45,138 bases of DNA, taken from NCBI GenBank assembly GCA_016744535.1, contig JADGEE010000012.1, positions 1-45,138 of the forward strand, in the 5' to 3' direction. The translations under genes and the position numbers were made by a program. The notes under the pieces are model-generated. The model did not search any database. It had not been told where the DNA came from and worked only from the letters and a program-made list of their open reading frames with translations. Below are positions 1-7,845 of the stretch, piece by piece (position 1 is the first letter of the stretch; every line of letters starts with the position of its first letter). Source of the DNA: Campylobacteraceae bacterium. Lineage in GTDB: Bacteria; Campylobacterota; Campylobacteria; Campylobacterales; BB28.

Positions 1-48
1 GAGGTAGAAAAAATAACCGAAATTTTGAATAAAGAAGTAGATTTATAG
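1..48 (+). CDS. 3' end of a rightward gene (partial)
   Basis: An open frame enters from the left edge and ends at TAG (46-48). It encodes about 15 residues ending ILNKEVDL. It converges on the minus-strand gene that ends at 43, so the two stop ends overlap by six bases, which is common in this compact genome. The visible part is too short to assign a family, and chance openness cannot be excluded. Confidence 0.35.
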   Translation, partial: EVEKITEILNKEVDL

Positions 49-987
49 CTCTACTTTTTCTCCATTTTCATTATACAATATTTCGGATTTTAACTCACCG
101 TCCAAATATATAGCTTCACGTTTAATTAAACCATTTGGATGATATGAATAGAATTCGCCATCAGGAAGATCGTTTTTATAATTTCCATAATCTGAAACTT
201 CTCCATTTGCAAAGTACCAAGATGCATAGCCATGTTTCTTGCCATCAGAATAATCCATTTTATATTTAAGATTTCCGTTCTTGTAATATTGAGCGACTAA
301 ACCAACTATTTTCCCAATAGAATATTCTCTCTCCTCTTCTATCTGTCCCGTTGGATAAAGAATAACCCACTTGCCATTTAGTGTATCGTTACTATACGTA
401 GTTTGCTTTACAATTGTACCGCTCTTATCATAACTAGAACTATTACCACCAATTAATAAAGAAAAATATTGATTATCTATATTTAAATTATTCTCTTTTA
501 AAAATAGTTTTGATTTTTTTAATAAATCCTCTTTTGAAACAATAGAGGGTGCTACATTTATAATAATTTGATTTGAGAGTTTTAAATCTATTACTGTTAA
601 AATTATATTAAAAAGCTTCTCATTAACTCCTCTAGGATTTCCACTAAAGATATTTTGTGCATTATAAGTCAAGCTTAGCCAAGCATTTAAAAAAGTTGTA
701 TCTTTTCCACTAGAAATAATAATATTAGGCTTTTTTATATTTTTAAATCCATTATAAAAAACATTAATATATCTTAAATTTTCTTCTCTTTTAAAAAAAA
801 ATCTAAATAATTTAAAATTTAGTAGCAATTTTAAAACTCTCTTAGAAAAAGAGTTTTTAATTTTAATTTCTAGTATTTCAGAATTTAAATTATATATTTT
901 TTCTAATGCTTTTAAGATTCCAATAGATTGATTAAAGTGTCCTGTTTTACCATCGTTAATTATTAAAATTTGTTTTGTAGTTTTCAT
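43..987 (-). CDS. Chimeric protein: truncated ELM1-like glycosyltransferase fused to MORN/YwqK repeats
   Basis: Residues 1-185 match the start of the ELM1 (mitochondrial fission ELM1/DUF1022) family, putative sugar-transfer enzymes of bacterial glycan loci: an opening INDGKTGHFNQS, then NVAPS and the GGNS motif at 181-184. Just after GGNSSSY the ELM1 fold stops. Residues about 187-314 are instead MORN-like repeats of the YwqK type (units such as LNGKWVILYPTGQI and LPDGEFYSYHPNGLI). ELM1 proteins normally continue well past GGNS with a second Rossmann half, so a fusion by deletion near base 435 is inferred. The start ATG (985-987) overlaps the TGA of the preceding toxin gene and has no visible ribosome site, suggesting coupled translation. 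It is probably not a working glycosyltransferase; the MORN part could still fold. Confidence 0.75.
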   Translation of the reverse strand: MKTTKQILIINDGKTGHFNQSIGILKALEKIYNLNSEILEIKIKNSFSKRVLKLLLNFKLFRFFFKREENLRYINVFYNGFKNIKKPNIIISSGKDTTFLNAWLSLTYNAQNIFSGNPRGVNEKLFNIILTVIDLKLSNQIIINVAPSIVSKEDLLKKSKLFLKENNLNIDNQYFSLLIGGNSSSYDKSGTIVKQTTYSNDTLNGKWVILYPTGQIEEEREYSIGKIVGLVAQYYKNGNLKYKMDYSDGKKHGYASWYFANGEVSDYGNYKNDLPDGEFYSYHPNGLIKREAIYLDGELKSEILYNENGEKVEL

Positions 988-1223
988 TGTTTAAAAATGC
1001 TTGAATGATTATTAATTTTATAAATAAGTAATAAATAAGGTTTTAAATGACATTCTCTACAACCATTCCAATTACCTCTTAAATTATGGTCTTTATATTT
1101 ATTTTCTAATTTTTCACCATTTGCAAGTTTTATAAGAATATCTCTAAATATCTCTTTCTCTTCACTATTTAATTTTTTAAAATCTCTCTTAAAACTATTT
1201 GTTCTAAATATTTTATATTTCAA
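984..1223 (-). CDS. YafQ/RelE-type toxin, internally shortened
   Basis: A 79-residue member of the type II toxin family YafQ, ribosome-dependent mRNA endonucleases. KDHNLRG, the CH-K-P stretch and LLIYKI line up with E. coli YafQ, as do His46 and His59 (YafQ H50 and H63, same spacing). The C-terminal HSSIF matches the catalytic H87/F91 pair, but only 14 residues separate His59 from His73 instead of 24, and the YafQ D67-W68 positions are Tyr-Leu. About ten residues of a core strand are therefore missing near base 1007, and the toxin is probably inactive. It overlaps the antitoxin gene by four bases. The family call is firm; inactivity is inference. Confidence 0.75.
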   Translation of the reverse strand: MKYKIFRTNSFKRDFKKLNSEEKEIFRDILIKLANGEKLENKYKDHNLRGNWNGCRECHLKPYLLLIYKINNHSSIFKQ

Positions 1224-1411
1224 GATTCTAAATCTTTCATAAGTTCATCTATTGAATTAAAAGTTTTACCTTCTCTATTCTCTAATTCATTAAGTGCTTT
1301 TTCTAATGGATTAAATTTCTCTTTTAGTTTTATTTTTTTATCATCTAAAAGCTTTAAAAAACTTAAAAATTCATTTATATAATTATCTTTAACCTCTAGT
1401 GTTATTTGCAT
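1220..1411 (-). CDS. Antitoxin of the YafQ-like pair
   Basis: A 63-residue acidic small protein directly upstream of, and overlapping by four bases (ATGA), the YafQ-like toxin: the usual antitoxin-first order. It begins MQITLEVKDNY, an N-terminal strand followed by a helix as in RelB/DinJ-like antitoxins. It ends with an acidic segment containing the FNSIDEL pattern, seen in many toxin-binding antitoxin tails. The gene looks complete and has its own GAGG ribosome site (1418-1421). Its exact family is not certain. Confidence 0.7.
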   Translation of the reverse strand: MQITLEVKDNYINEFLSFLKLLDDKKIKLKEKFNPLEKALNELENREGKTFNSIDELMKDLES

Positions 1412-1434
1412 TTACATCTCCTCAATAAATTTAA

Positions 1435-1849
1435 TTATATATTTAAATTTTTAAATCCCTCATATTTTTTAAATGATAATAGATATAAACTTTTTAATAT
1501 ATTGTCATCAACTTTTTTTAATTCATTAAAAACTAATTGTTTAAATCTCTCTTTTTCATCTGTTACTAATTCATAAAACTTATCGATAGAGACTCTTCTA
1601 ATATTTTCGTTTGATGTTGATTCTCCATCTAATACTATTTGACTTGTCCATTTGTCGTACTGTTTCTAGGTCAATAATCTCTTCAATAGTTTTTCCATAA
1701 ACTTTAGAATCAAAAGTTAATTTGATTGGGTCAATTAAATTTTTATTAAACTCTTTTAAATTAATTTTAAATCTATATTTTTCTATTGTCTCTTTTGTAT
1801 GGTTAAATAAATCATTATTACTTATAAAACTTAAATTATATTTTTTCAC
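1435..1849 (-). pseudogene. Remnant of an Eco47II-family restriction endonuclease, catalytic core deleted
   Basis: From a GTG at 1849, preceded by an AAAGG-type ribosome site, the reading matches the start of Eco47II-family (G^GNCC) restriction enzymes: YNLSFIS, then FNKNLIDPIKLTFDSKVYGK and RQMDKSN. Near base 1645 the frame shifts by one. In the new frame about 70 codons without a stop run to TAA (1435-1437), containing IRRVSIDKFYELVT and a tail ending SLYLLSFKKYEGF, which match the C-terminus of the same family as I remember it. The middle, including the E-x-K catalytic region (VEMKNKHNTMN in relatives), is absent. The upstream part is in frame with the methyltransferase, so R is now a tail on M. 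Frames and stops are read directly; the family match is from memory. Confidence 0.75.
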
Positions 1850-2887
1850 TGTTTTTACCTTTTTTAATTTATTCAAATACTCTATTATTGAAATTCCAAC
1901 CTCTTTTGCCAAATTTATTGGAACTGCATTGCCAATTTGTTTATATTTCTCTGCCATTGAACCCTCAAAAATCCAATCATCGGGAAAAGATTGGATTCTT
2001 GCATTTTCTCTTACACTAAATGGTCTTAACTCATCAGGATGACATCTTTCAGTCTGTTTTTGTGCAGGAGTGCATAAAACAGTTAATCCAGCTTCATCCC
2101 AAGATAATCGTCTAGCAATTCCAGTTCTTCCACCACCCATAAAGTAAGTTGTTTTCATATATTCTCTTGCAACATCATCTGGTAAATCTCTCCAACATCC
2201 ACCAGCTGGAACATATTTTAAAACTTCTTTTTTCTTATCATTATATTTTGCACACTCTGAATTTGGAACATTTTTTAAAATATCTCTTAATACTAAATGT
2301 TTTTTATGTGGTTTTGGAAAACTATAACTTTCACCTATTTCATCTCTTATATCTTTTCTGATACCTATAATTACAACTCTTTGTCTTTTTTGTGCAACTC
2401 CATAATCTAAAGAGTTTAATACTTTATAATCAACATAATAACCAACTTCTTCAAATACATCTATCATAACTTTTAAAGTTTTACCACTATCGTGAGCAAC
2501 CAATCCTTTAACATTTTCAGCTAAAAACATTTTAGGTTTAACCTCTTTTAATATTTCAGCAAAATCATAAAATAGTGTTCCTCTAGTATCTTCTAAACCT
2601 AACTTTTTACCTGCATAGCTAAAAGATTGACAAGGATAACCACCTGATAATAAATCTATCTCATCGTTATCAACTAAATAAGATTTAATTCTTTTTTTTG
2701 ATATTTTTTGAATATCATCTTCAATAATATTCCAATTAGGTCTATTTTTTTTTAATGTTTTTACAGCCCATTTATTATTTTCAACAGCCATTTTAGTATT
2801 AAACCCAGCTTGTTCAAGCCCTAGAGCTGAACCACCAGCACCTGCGAATAGTTCTATTACATTATATTTTTTTAAGTTATTGTACAA
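1598..2887 (-). CDS. C5-cytosine DNA methyltransferase with a fused, broken restriction-enzyme tail
   Basis: Residues 1-346 form a full m5C methyltransferase: motif I ELFAGAGGS (12-20), motif IV PCQS with catalytic Cys86, motif VI ENV (124-126), motif VIII QKRQR (166-170), motif IX containing ENARIQSFPDDW, and motif X IGNAVP. It methylates DNA cytosine using SAM. If paired with the Eco47II-like remnant it would target GGNCC, but that is inference. Residues 347-429 are not methylase but the start of the former restriction enzyme, running into an out-of-frame end after the deletion. The start overlaps the end of the upstream nuclease-like gene by 11 bases. All catalytic motifs are intact, so an active orphan methylase is likely. 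Confidence 0.9.
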   Translation of the reverse strand: MYNNLKKYNVIELFAGAGGSALGLEQAGFNTKMAVENNKWAVKTLKKNRPNWNIIEDDIQKISKKRIKSYLVDNDEIDLLSGGYPCQSFSYAGKKLGLEDTRGTLFYDFAEILKEVKPKMFLAENVKGLVAHDSGKTLKVMIDVFEEVGYYVDYKVLNSLDYGVAQKRQRVVIIGIRKDIRDEIGESYSFPKPHKKHLVLRDILKNVPNSECAKYNDKKKEVLKYVPAGGCWRDLPDDVAREYMKTTYFMGGGRTGIARRLSWDEAGLTVLCTPAQKQTERCHPDELRPFSVRENARIQSFPDDWIFEGSMAEKYKQIGNAVPINLAKEVGISIIEYLNKLKKVKTVKKYNLSFISNNDLFNHTKETIEKYRFKINLKEFNKNLIDPIKLTFDSKVYGKTIEEIIDLETVRQMDKSNSIRWRINIKRKY

Positions 2888-3617
2888 ACCCTTTTATCTC
2901 CTCTTTCACAAAAAGTAAATTTTTATAAATTTCTTTTAAATCATTAATTTTTGTACTATCAAAATTTTCACTTACAAAATATTGATATGAGTTTTCTTTT
3001 AACTTTTCCAAAATAACAAAATTCCAAATAGCACCTACAATATAAGCCCCTCTCATTTGAGTAAAATTATTTATCTCAATGGCACTTATAAGTTCTGCTA
3101 TAAGTTGTGGTCGTGGGTCGCTTGAATCAAATCCTTTTTTAAACTCTTGAATGAAAAAAAGTGGAGTTTTTGCATAATTTAAACCTTTTGATACTATAAA
3201 ATCACAAATCCCAGTTAAAGTAAAATTTTTATTTTTGTAAGTAATACTCTCTTCATAAAAATCTCTAATTTGTATATCTACTAATTTAAAATCAACTCTA
3301 TTTAAAATAGGTGCAATAAATTTTACTTTTAAATCTTCCTCTTTGTATCTCTCTATAAAAAACTTTTCACTTTTTAAAAGAGTAGTTAAAAAATTTAAAT
3401 CCTCACTACTAATATTTATATTATTATTAATCCAACTATCAAATATCTCTTCATCACCAATTTTTTCTATTATATTTATAATTTTATCTAAATCACTAAA
3501 AGTAATTTTAGAAAAAGAGTAACTATTTACTTCTAACTTTTCACCTTTTAACTCTCTTATCTCTCTTTTTAACTCTTCAATTTTTCTTAAAAGTTTTAAT
3601 TCTAATTCTTCAGACAT
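2877..3617 (-). CDS. PD-(D/E)XK nuclease-like protein of unknown role
   Basis: A 246-residue protein with a coiled-coil N-terminus (about 1-28, Glu/Lys/Leu-rich) followed by a nuclease-like fold. GICDFIVS supplies the Asp and FFIQEFKK the E-x-K of the PD-(D/E)XK superfamily; a later segment (GAYIVGAIWNFVILE) is typical of a widespread uncharacterised family whose members carry H/QEYK or QEFK at this place. The family occurs in many phyla without a fixed partner, so a restriction role is not proven despite the methylase next door. It overlaps the glycosyltransferase upstream by 16 bases and the methylase downstream by 11, implying coupled translation. The gene looks complete. Confidence 0.65.
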   Translation of the reverse strand: MSEELELKLLRKIEELKREIRELKGEKLEVNSYSFSKITFSDLDKIINIIEKIGDEEIFDSWINNNINISSEDLNFLTTLLKSEKFFIERYKEEDLKVKFIAPILNRVDFKLVDIQIRDFYEESITYKNKNFTLTGICDFIVSKGLNYAKTPLFFIQEFKKGFDSSDPRPQLIAELISAIEINNFTQMRGAYIVGAIWNFVILEKLKENSYQYFVSENFDSTKINDLKEIYKNLLFVKEEIKGFVQ

Positions 3618-4624
3618 TTTTTATAAACCTCTATCGTTTTATCAACCATTTTATCTATTGAAAAATTCTCTTCTGCAAATTTAAAACTATTTTCAAACTC
3701 TTTTAATACTTCATCATAATTATTAATTACGAATTTAATTTTTTTATTTAGGGCTTCGTAATCGTCTATATCCACTATAAATTTTTTAGTTATTATCTTT
3801 TTAATATCTGCAACATCAGTTGAAATTAGAGGTTTTTTAGATAAGAGAGTTTCTGCAAAAACATAAGAAAAACCCTCTCTTTTTGAACTTATTACAATTA
3901 AATCCATAGAGTTTAAATACTCCTCTAAATTATTTACAAAACCTATAAATATCACATTTCTATCAATATTTAACTCTTTTGCTAAAGCTTTTAATTTAAA
4001 TTCATCTTTGCCCTCCCCTAAAATATAAAGTGTTGCATCAATTTCACTAAAGGCTTTAAGTAAAATATCAAATCCTTTTACATCTACAAGACGACCAATA
4101 GAAGCTATTTTAAAATTTTTATTTGAAGTTATATTATCAACTTTTTGAGTATTGTTTTTTAAATTTACTCCATTATATATAACTCTAAAAGATTCTCTTA
4201 ATTTTAATTTTGCACAACTATCTTTAATATCATTTAAAATATACTCTGAAACCGCAATCACAAAATCAGCCCGACAATAAGCTTTTACATTACTCTTTTT
4301 ACTATGCAGAGTTGCTATAAATTTTGAATTAATAAAAGGTTTTAATAAAGAGATAATATGAGTTGCTTTATTTGCGTGAGTATGAATTATATCTGCATTA
4401 ATATTTTTTAAAATTTTTTGAAGTTTGAATAAAATTATAGGATTGTTTCTACTTTTGCTTAAATCTAACTCTGTAAAATTTATATTTTTATTTAAATATT
4501 CTTTATATTTTTTATGGGCTATAACATAAATCTCAAACTTTTGATTTATAGCATTTGAGAGTTCAATAAAATGTTTTTCAAGTCCACCATCCTCATTTCC
4601 TCCAACTATTTGGACTATTTTCAT
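3602..4624 (-). CDS. Glycosyltransferase family 4
   Basis: A 340-residue GT-B retaining glycosyltransferase. It opens MKIVQIVGGNEDGGLEKHF, the usual acceptor-domain loop. IIHTHANKA and the FVIAVSE segment lie in the first half. The second half has IASIGRLVDVKGFDILLKA and the nucleotide-sugar region SSKREGFSYVFAE, where the two Glu residues of the EX7E motif fall. It should add a sugar to a lipopolysaccharide or surface glycan at the inner membrane face; donor and acceptor are unknown. Its start touches the stop of the upstream deacetylase gene (TAATG), so the two are coupled in one operon with the second GT4. Confidence 0.9.
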   Translation of the reverse strand: MKIVQIVGGNEDGGLEKHFIELSNAINQKFEIYVIAHKKYKEYLNKNINFTELDLSKSRNNPIILFKLQKILKNINADIIHTHANKATHIISLLKPFINSKFIATLHSKKSNVKAYCRADFVIAVSEYILNDIKDSCAKLKLRESFRVIYNGVNLKNNTQKVDNITSNKNFKIASIGRLVDVKGFDILLKAFSEIDATLYILGEGKDEFKLKALAKELNIDRNVIFIGFVNNLEEYLNSMDLIVISSKREGFSYVFAETLLSKKPLISTDVADIKKIITKKFIVDIDDYEALNKKIKFVINNYDEVLKEFENSFKFAEENFSIDKMVDKTIEVYKKCLKN

Positions 4625-5445
4625 TATTTATTTAACCCTCTTTTACCTGTTTTTAATTTAAGTGAAAAAGCTAAAAAATTATCCGTTCCACTAATTGTGA
4701 TTCTATTTAATAAAAACTTATTAGCCTCTTTAAAATTTGATATACCTTTATCAGTTGTAACTGCAGAGCTAAATCCAAGTTTTTGGACTAATTTCCAGTC
4801 ATTATCTTTATAAAATCCAAATGGATATGCAAAACTTTTACACTCTGTATCAAATTTTTTCTCTATTTCTATTTTAGATTTTTCAATCTCCTCTTTTGTT
4901 TTATCTAGTGTTAATTTATGAAAATTTTTATGAGTCATTGAGTGAGCGCCAATTTCAATTAATTTGCTTTGGAGCATCTCTTTAACTTGTCTGTTACTAA
5001 TTTTAACTTCTCTTTTAAGCTCACCTGTTAAATTGCTTCTTTTTCTATGAATTGACCAATCATTATTAAATCTATCCACTACTAAATATAGAGTCGCTTT
5101 AAAATTATACTTTTTCAAAATTGGTAGAGCAGTTGTAAAATTATCTTCGTATCCATCATCTAAAGTTATAGCAATAGATTTTTTTGGTAAATTATCACCT
5201 TGCTCAATTAGTTCTGTAACTGTAAAAGAGTGCCAACCTTGTTCACTTAAATACTTAATTTGCTCTTCAAAATTCTCAGGAGTTACTCTTAATTTATTAA
5301 ATTTTGCTCCATCTTTGTGTGAGCTTATCATATGATACATAAGTATTCTAGGAAATAATTCATCAACTTCTCTTCTCCACCAAGCATAGCGAGTTGAGTA
5401 ATAGATTCCTATAATAAATAATAAAATTAAAATAGCTTCAATCAA
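4624..5445 (-). CDS. Membrane-anchored polysaccharide deacetylase (NodB fold)
   Basis: A carbohydrate esterase family 4-like protein. An N-terminal membrane helix (AILILLFIIGIYY) is followed by RILMYHMIS, ITLDDGYEDN (the Asp pair of motif 1), GAHSMTHKNF (the metal-binding H-S-x-x-H of motif 2) and SFAYPFGFY (motif 3). It probably removes N-acetyl groups from a surface polysaccharide, facing the periplasm. The start chosen is TTG at 5445, because AAGGAGT (5451-5457) sits five bases upstream; the in-frame ATG at 5478 would overlap the previous glycosyltransferase by 41 bases. It lies between two GT4 genes, which suggests one glycan-modifying unit. Confidence 0.88.
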   Translation of the reverse strand: MIEAILILLFIIGIYYSTRYAWWRREVDELFPRILMYHMISSHKDGAKFNKLRVTPENFEEQIKYLSEQGWHSFTVTELIEQGDNLPKKSIAITLDDGYEDNFTTALPILKKYNFKATLYLVVDRFNNDWSIHRKRSNLTGELKREVKISNRQVKEMLQSKLIEIGAHSMTHKNFHKLTLDKTKEEIEKSKIEIEKKFDTECKSFAYPFGFYKDNDWKLVQKLGFSSAVTTDKGISNFKEANKFLLNRITISGTDNFLAFSLKLKTGKRGLNK

Positions 5446-6526
5446 TAGATACTCCTTTATAAACTTTAATGGTAGCATCTACCATCTCTTTTAAATTAAA
5501 ATTTTTTTCTATGTAACTTTTAAATTTTTTATTTTTTAAATTTTTAATTAATAATATCTTTTGAGCTAAATCTTTCTCATCAGAGACTTTATAAAAAAAT
5601 CCATTAATTCCATCTTTAATTATATCTTTCACACCACCGTGATTTGAGGCAATTACTGGAGTATTAATAGCAATAGCTTCTGCCACAGCCCTACCAAAAC
5701 TCTCAGGTTTTTTAGATGAAGATATTACTATATCACTTAAGTGATAAATTTCTGCTATTTTATTTTGACTTCCTGTAAAAATTATATTATCTTTTAAGTT
5801 TAAATTTTTTACTAATGTTTGAAGTTTAATAAAATACTCTCTCTTATCATCTCTAACTCCTCCTACAATTAAAGCTTTAATATTATTGAAATCTCTTTTA
5901 ATTAACTCTACTGCTTTGATAAAAGTTTCAAAATCTTTTAGTTGTGTAACTCTTCCAACAGAAGTTAAAATTATATTATCTTTTAATAAATATTTGATTT
6001 TAAAATTTTCTATAAACTCTTTATCTAAATTATCTATATTAAATTTTTCTAAATCAACACCTCTATAAATTACTTTGATTTTTTTGCTAGGTGTTTTGTA
6101 ATTTTTTTGAATATACTCTTTTATAGAGTTGCTAACACATATTACTCTATCACCTTTTGTCATAATTTTAGAGTAGAAATTAACACTGTTAAAACCGTGT
6201 ACAGTTGTAATAAAAGGAGTCTTTTCTTTTGCAAAATAACTAATCCAAGCAGGAACTCGACTTCTAGCGTGAATAATATTAGGATTTAAAATTTTAAATA
6301 CTTTTTTTAATTTATAGATTCTAATAGGAAGTGTAAAAGGGTTTTTACTAGATACATCAAAGTTTATATATTTACCACCATCAGATTCTATTTGAGTTAC
6401 TAATTTCCCACCACTACTTATAATTATACTCTCAAATCCTCTTTTTACTAATTCACGGTTAAGCTCAACCACACCCCTCTCAACACCACCCTCATTTAAT
6501 TCAGGAATTAACTGTATTATTTTCAT
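5438..6526 (-). CDS. Glycosyltransferase family 4
   Basis: A 362-residue GT-B enzyme. It starts MKIIQLIPELNEGGVERGVV, typical of family-4 lipopolysaccharide-core and capsule transferases. IIHARSRVPAW and VICVSNSIKEYI mark the first Rossmann domain. LTSVGRVTQLKDFETFIKA and SSSKKPESFGRAVAEA mark the donor-binding domain with the EX7E-type pair. It lies nine bases behind dnaA and overlaps the deacetylase start by eight bases, so it is read in the dnaA transcript unless an internal promoter exists. The donor sugar cannot be told from the sequence. Confidence 0.9.
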   Translation of the reverse strand: MKIIQLIPELNEGGVERGVVELNRELVKRGFESIIISSGGKLVTQIESDGGKYINFDVSSKNPFTLPIRIYKLKKVFKILNPNIIHARSRVPAWISYFAKEKTPFITTVHGFNSVNFYSKIMTKGDRVICVSNSIKEYIQKNYKTPSKKIKVIYRGVDLEKFNIDNLDKEFIENFKIKYLLKDNIILTSVGRVTQLKDFETFIKAVELIKRDFNNIKALIVGGVRDDKREYFIKLQTLVKNLNLKDNIIFTGSQNKIAEIYHLSDIVISSSKKPESFGRAVAEAIAINTPVIASNHGGVKDIIKDGINGFFYKVSDEKDLAQKILLIKNLKNKKFKSYIEKNFNLKEMVDATIKVYKGVSID

Positions 6527-6535
6527 AAATTTATT

Positions 6536-7825
6536 CTATTTTCTAACTATTTTGTTTTTTAATTCAGTTACTAAAAGCTCAAGAGATTCATCTTTTGCAA
6601 TATCAGCTTTTAGTCTTTTTATAGTATGTGAAATTGAAGAGTGGTCTTTTAAGTTAAAAATTTGGGCTAATTTTGGAGTAGGAGTTAGAGTTAATTCTCT
6701 TGATAATAAAATTACAACTCTTCTAGCTTTTGAAATTGCTCTATTTCTACTTTTTGATTTTATATCATTAATTCTAACTCCAAGCTCTCTCCCTACAACT
6801 TCTATTACTTTATCAACATCTATCTCTTCCTCTTTCTCTTGTAGATACTCCTCTATTGTCTGTTTTGCTAAAGAAAGTGTAATTTTCTGATTATTCCATC
6901 TAGCTTTAGCATTTAATTGAATTAAAGTCCCCTCAATCTCTCTAATATTATTATTTAAGTGAGTTGCAATATATTTAATAACTGTATTATCTAACTCTAT
7001 TTTATCAATTTCACATTTCTTTTTAATAATTTCTATTCTAGTTTCAATATCTGAAGGTTGAATGTCAATTATCATTCCCCATTCAAATCTACTTCTAAGT
7101 CTATCTTCTAAGCCATCAATTTTTTTAGGGTGCATATCAGCAGTTAATACAATTTGTCCCTTTTTATTATGAATCTCATTAAAAGTGTGAAAAAACTCCT
7201 CTTGAAGTTTATCTTTTCCTGATATAAATTGAACATCATCAATCAGTAAAATATCACAATCTCTATATTTATTTTTAAATTGTTCCATAGAGTTCCTCTT
7301 TATATTATAAGTAAAATCATTCATAAATTGCTCAATTGTAGTGTAAATTACAACTTTATCTTTATCTAAATTGTAATTTCCTATTGCTTGGAGTAGATGA
7401 GTTTTTCCAAGTCCAGCATCTCCGTATATAAATAGAGGATTAAATAAAACTCCAGGGTCTTTGGCTGTATTTAAACTTGCAGTGTAAGCAAACTGGTTTG
7501 ATTCACCAACAATAAAACTCTCAAACACTAAAGATGGATTCAAAAAACTACTCTGTTTTTTTTTTCCTACATTCTCTGTATATTTCTCTTTACCTTTGAT
7601 TATAAAATCTAAATCTACTTTTGAATTTAATTCAGATTCAAAAGAGTTTTTAATAATTTCAAAATATTTACTTTTAACCCATTTTGCAATAAATGGATTT
7701 TTTGCTTCAAACACAAAAAGTTCACTATTTGATAAGTTTTTCTTAAAATCTAAATTTGAAATATACCTATTATAATTTAATTCTCCAATTTTTTTTTTAA
7801 CTTTAGCTAAGACATTATCTATCAA
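6536..7825 (-). CDS. dnaA: Chromosomal replication initiator DnaA
   Basis: A full-length (429 aa) DnaA. Domain I (about 1-75) binds DnaB or regulators. The AAA+ domain has Walker A GDAGLGKTHLL, Walker B DILLIDDVQF and the arginine-finger region RLRSRFEWG. Domain IV carries the DnaA-box-binding signature DHSSISHTIKRLKAD. The start is a TTG at 7825 with AAAAGG about eight bases upstream, a weak start that may limit expression. It is 20 bases behind an HD-GYP response regulator and nine bases ahead of a glycosyltransferase gene. Neither dnaN nor gyrB is next to it and no DnaA-box cluster is visible in the short flanking gaps, so the origin is probably elsewhere or lies within coding sequence. 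Confidence 0.98.
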   Translation of the reverse strand: MIDNVLAKVKKKIGELNYNRYISNLDFKKNLSNSELFVFEAKNPFIAKWVKSKYFEIIKNSFESELNSKVDLDFIIKGKEKYTENVGKKKQSSFLNPSLVFESFIVGESNQFAYTASLNTAKDPGVLFNPLFIYGDAGLGKTHLLQAIGNYNLDKDKVVIYTTIEQFMNDFTYNIKRNSMEQFKNKYRDCDILLIDDVQFISGKDKLQEEFFHTFNEIHNKKGQIVLTADMHPKKIDGLEDRLRSRFEWGMIIDIQPSDIETRIEIIKKKCEIDKIELDNTVIKYIATHLNNNIREIEGTLIQLNAKARWNNQKITLSLAKQTIEEYLQEKEEEIDVDKVIEVVGRELGVRINDIKSKSRNRAISKARRVVILLSRELTLTPTPKLAQIFNLKDHSSISHTIKRLKADIAKDESLELLVTELKNKIVRK

Positions 7826-7845
7826 TAAATTTACCTTTTATATAG

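Noticed and set aside
1598-1660. Taking the end at 1598 as the natural end of the methyltransferase
   Set aside because: The last codons read out of frame; an alternative frame stays open to 1435 with restriction-enzyme-like sequence.
1722-2361. Plus-strand open frames across the methyltransferase
   Set aside because: Shadows of the minus-strand gene with low-complexity Leu/His/Tyr translation and no ribosome site.
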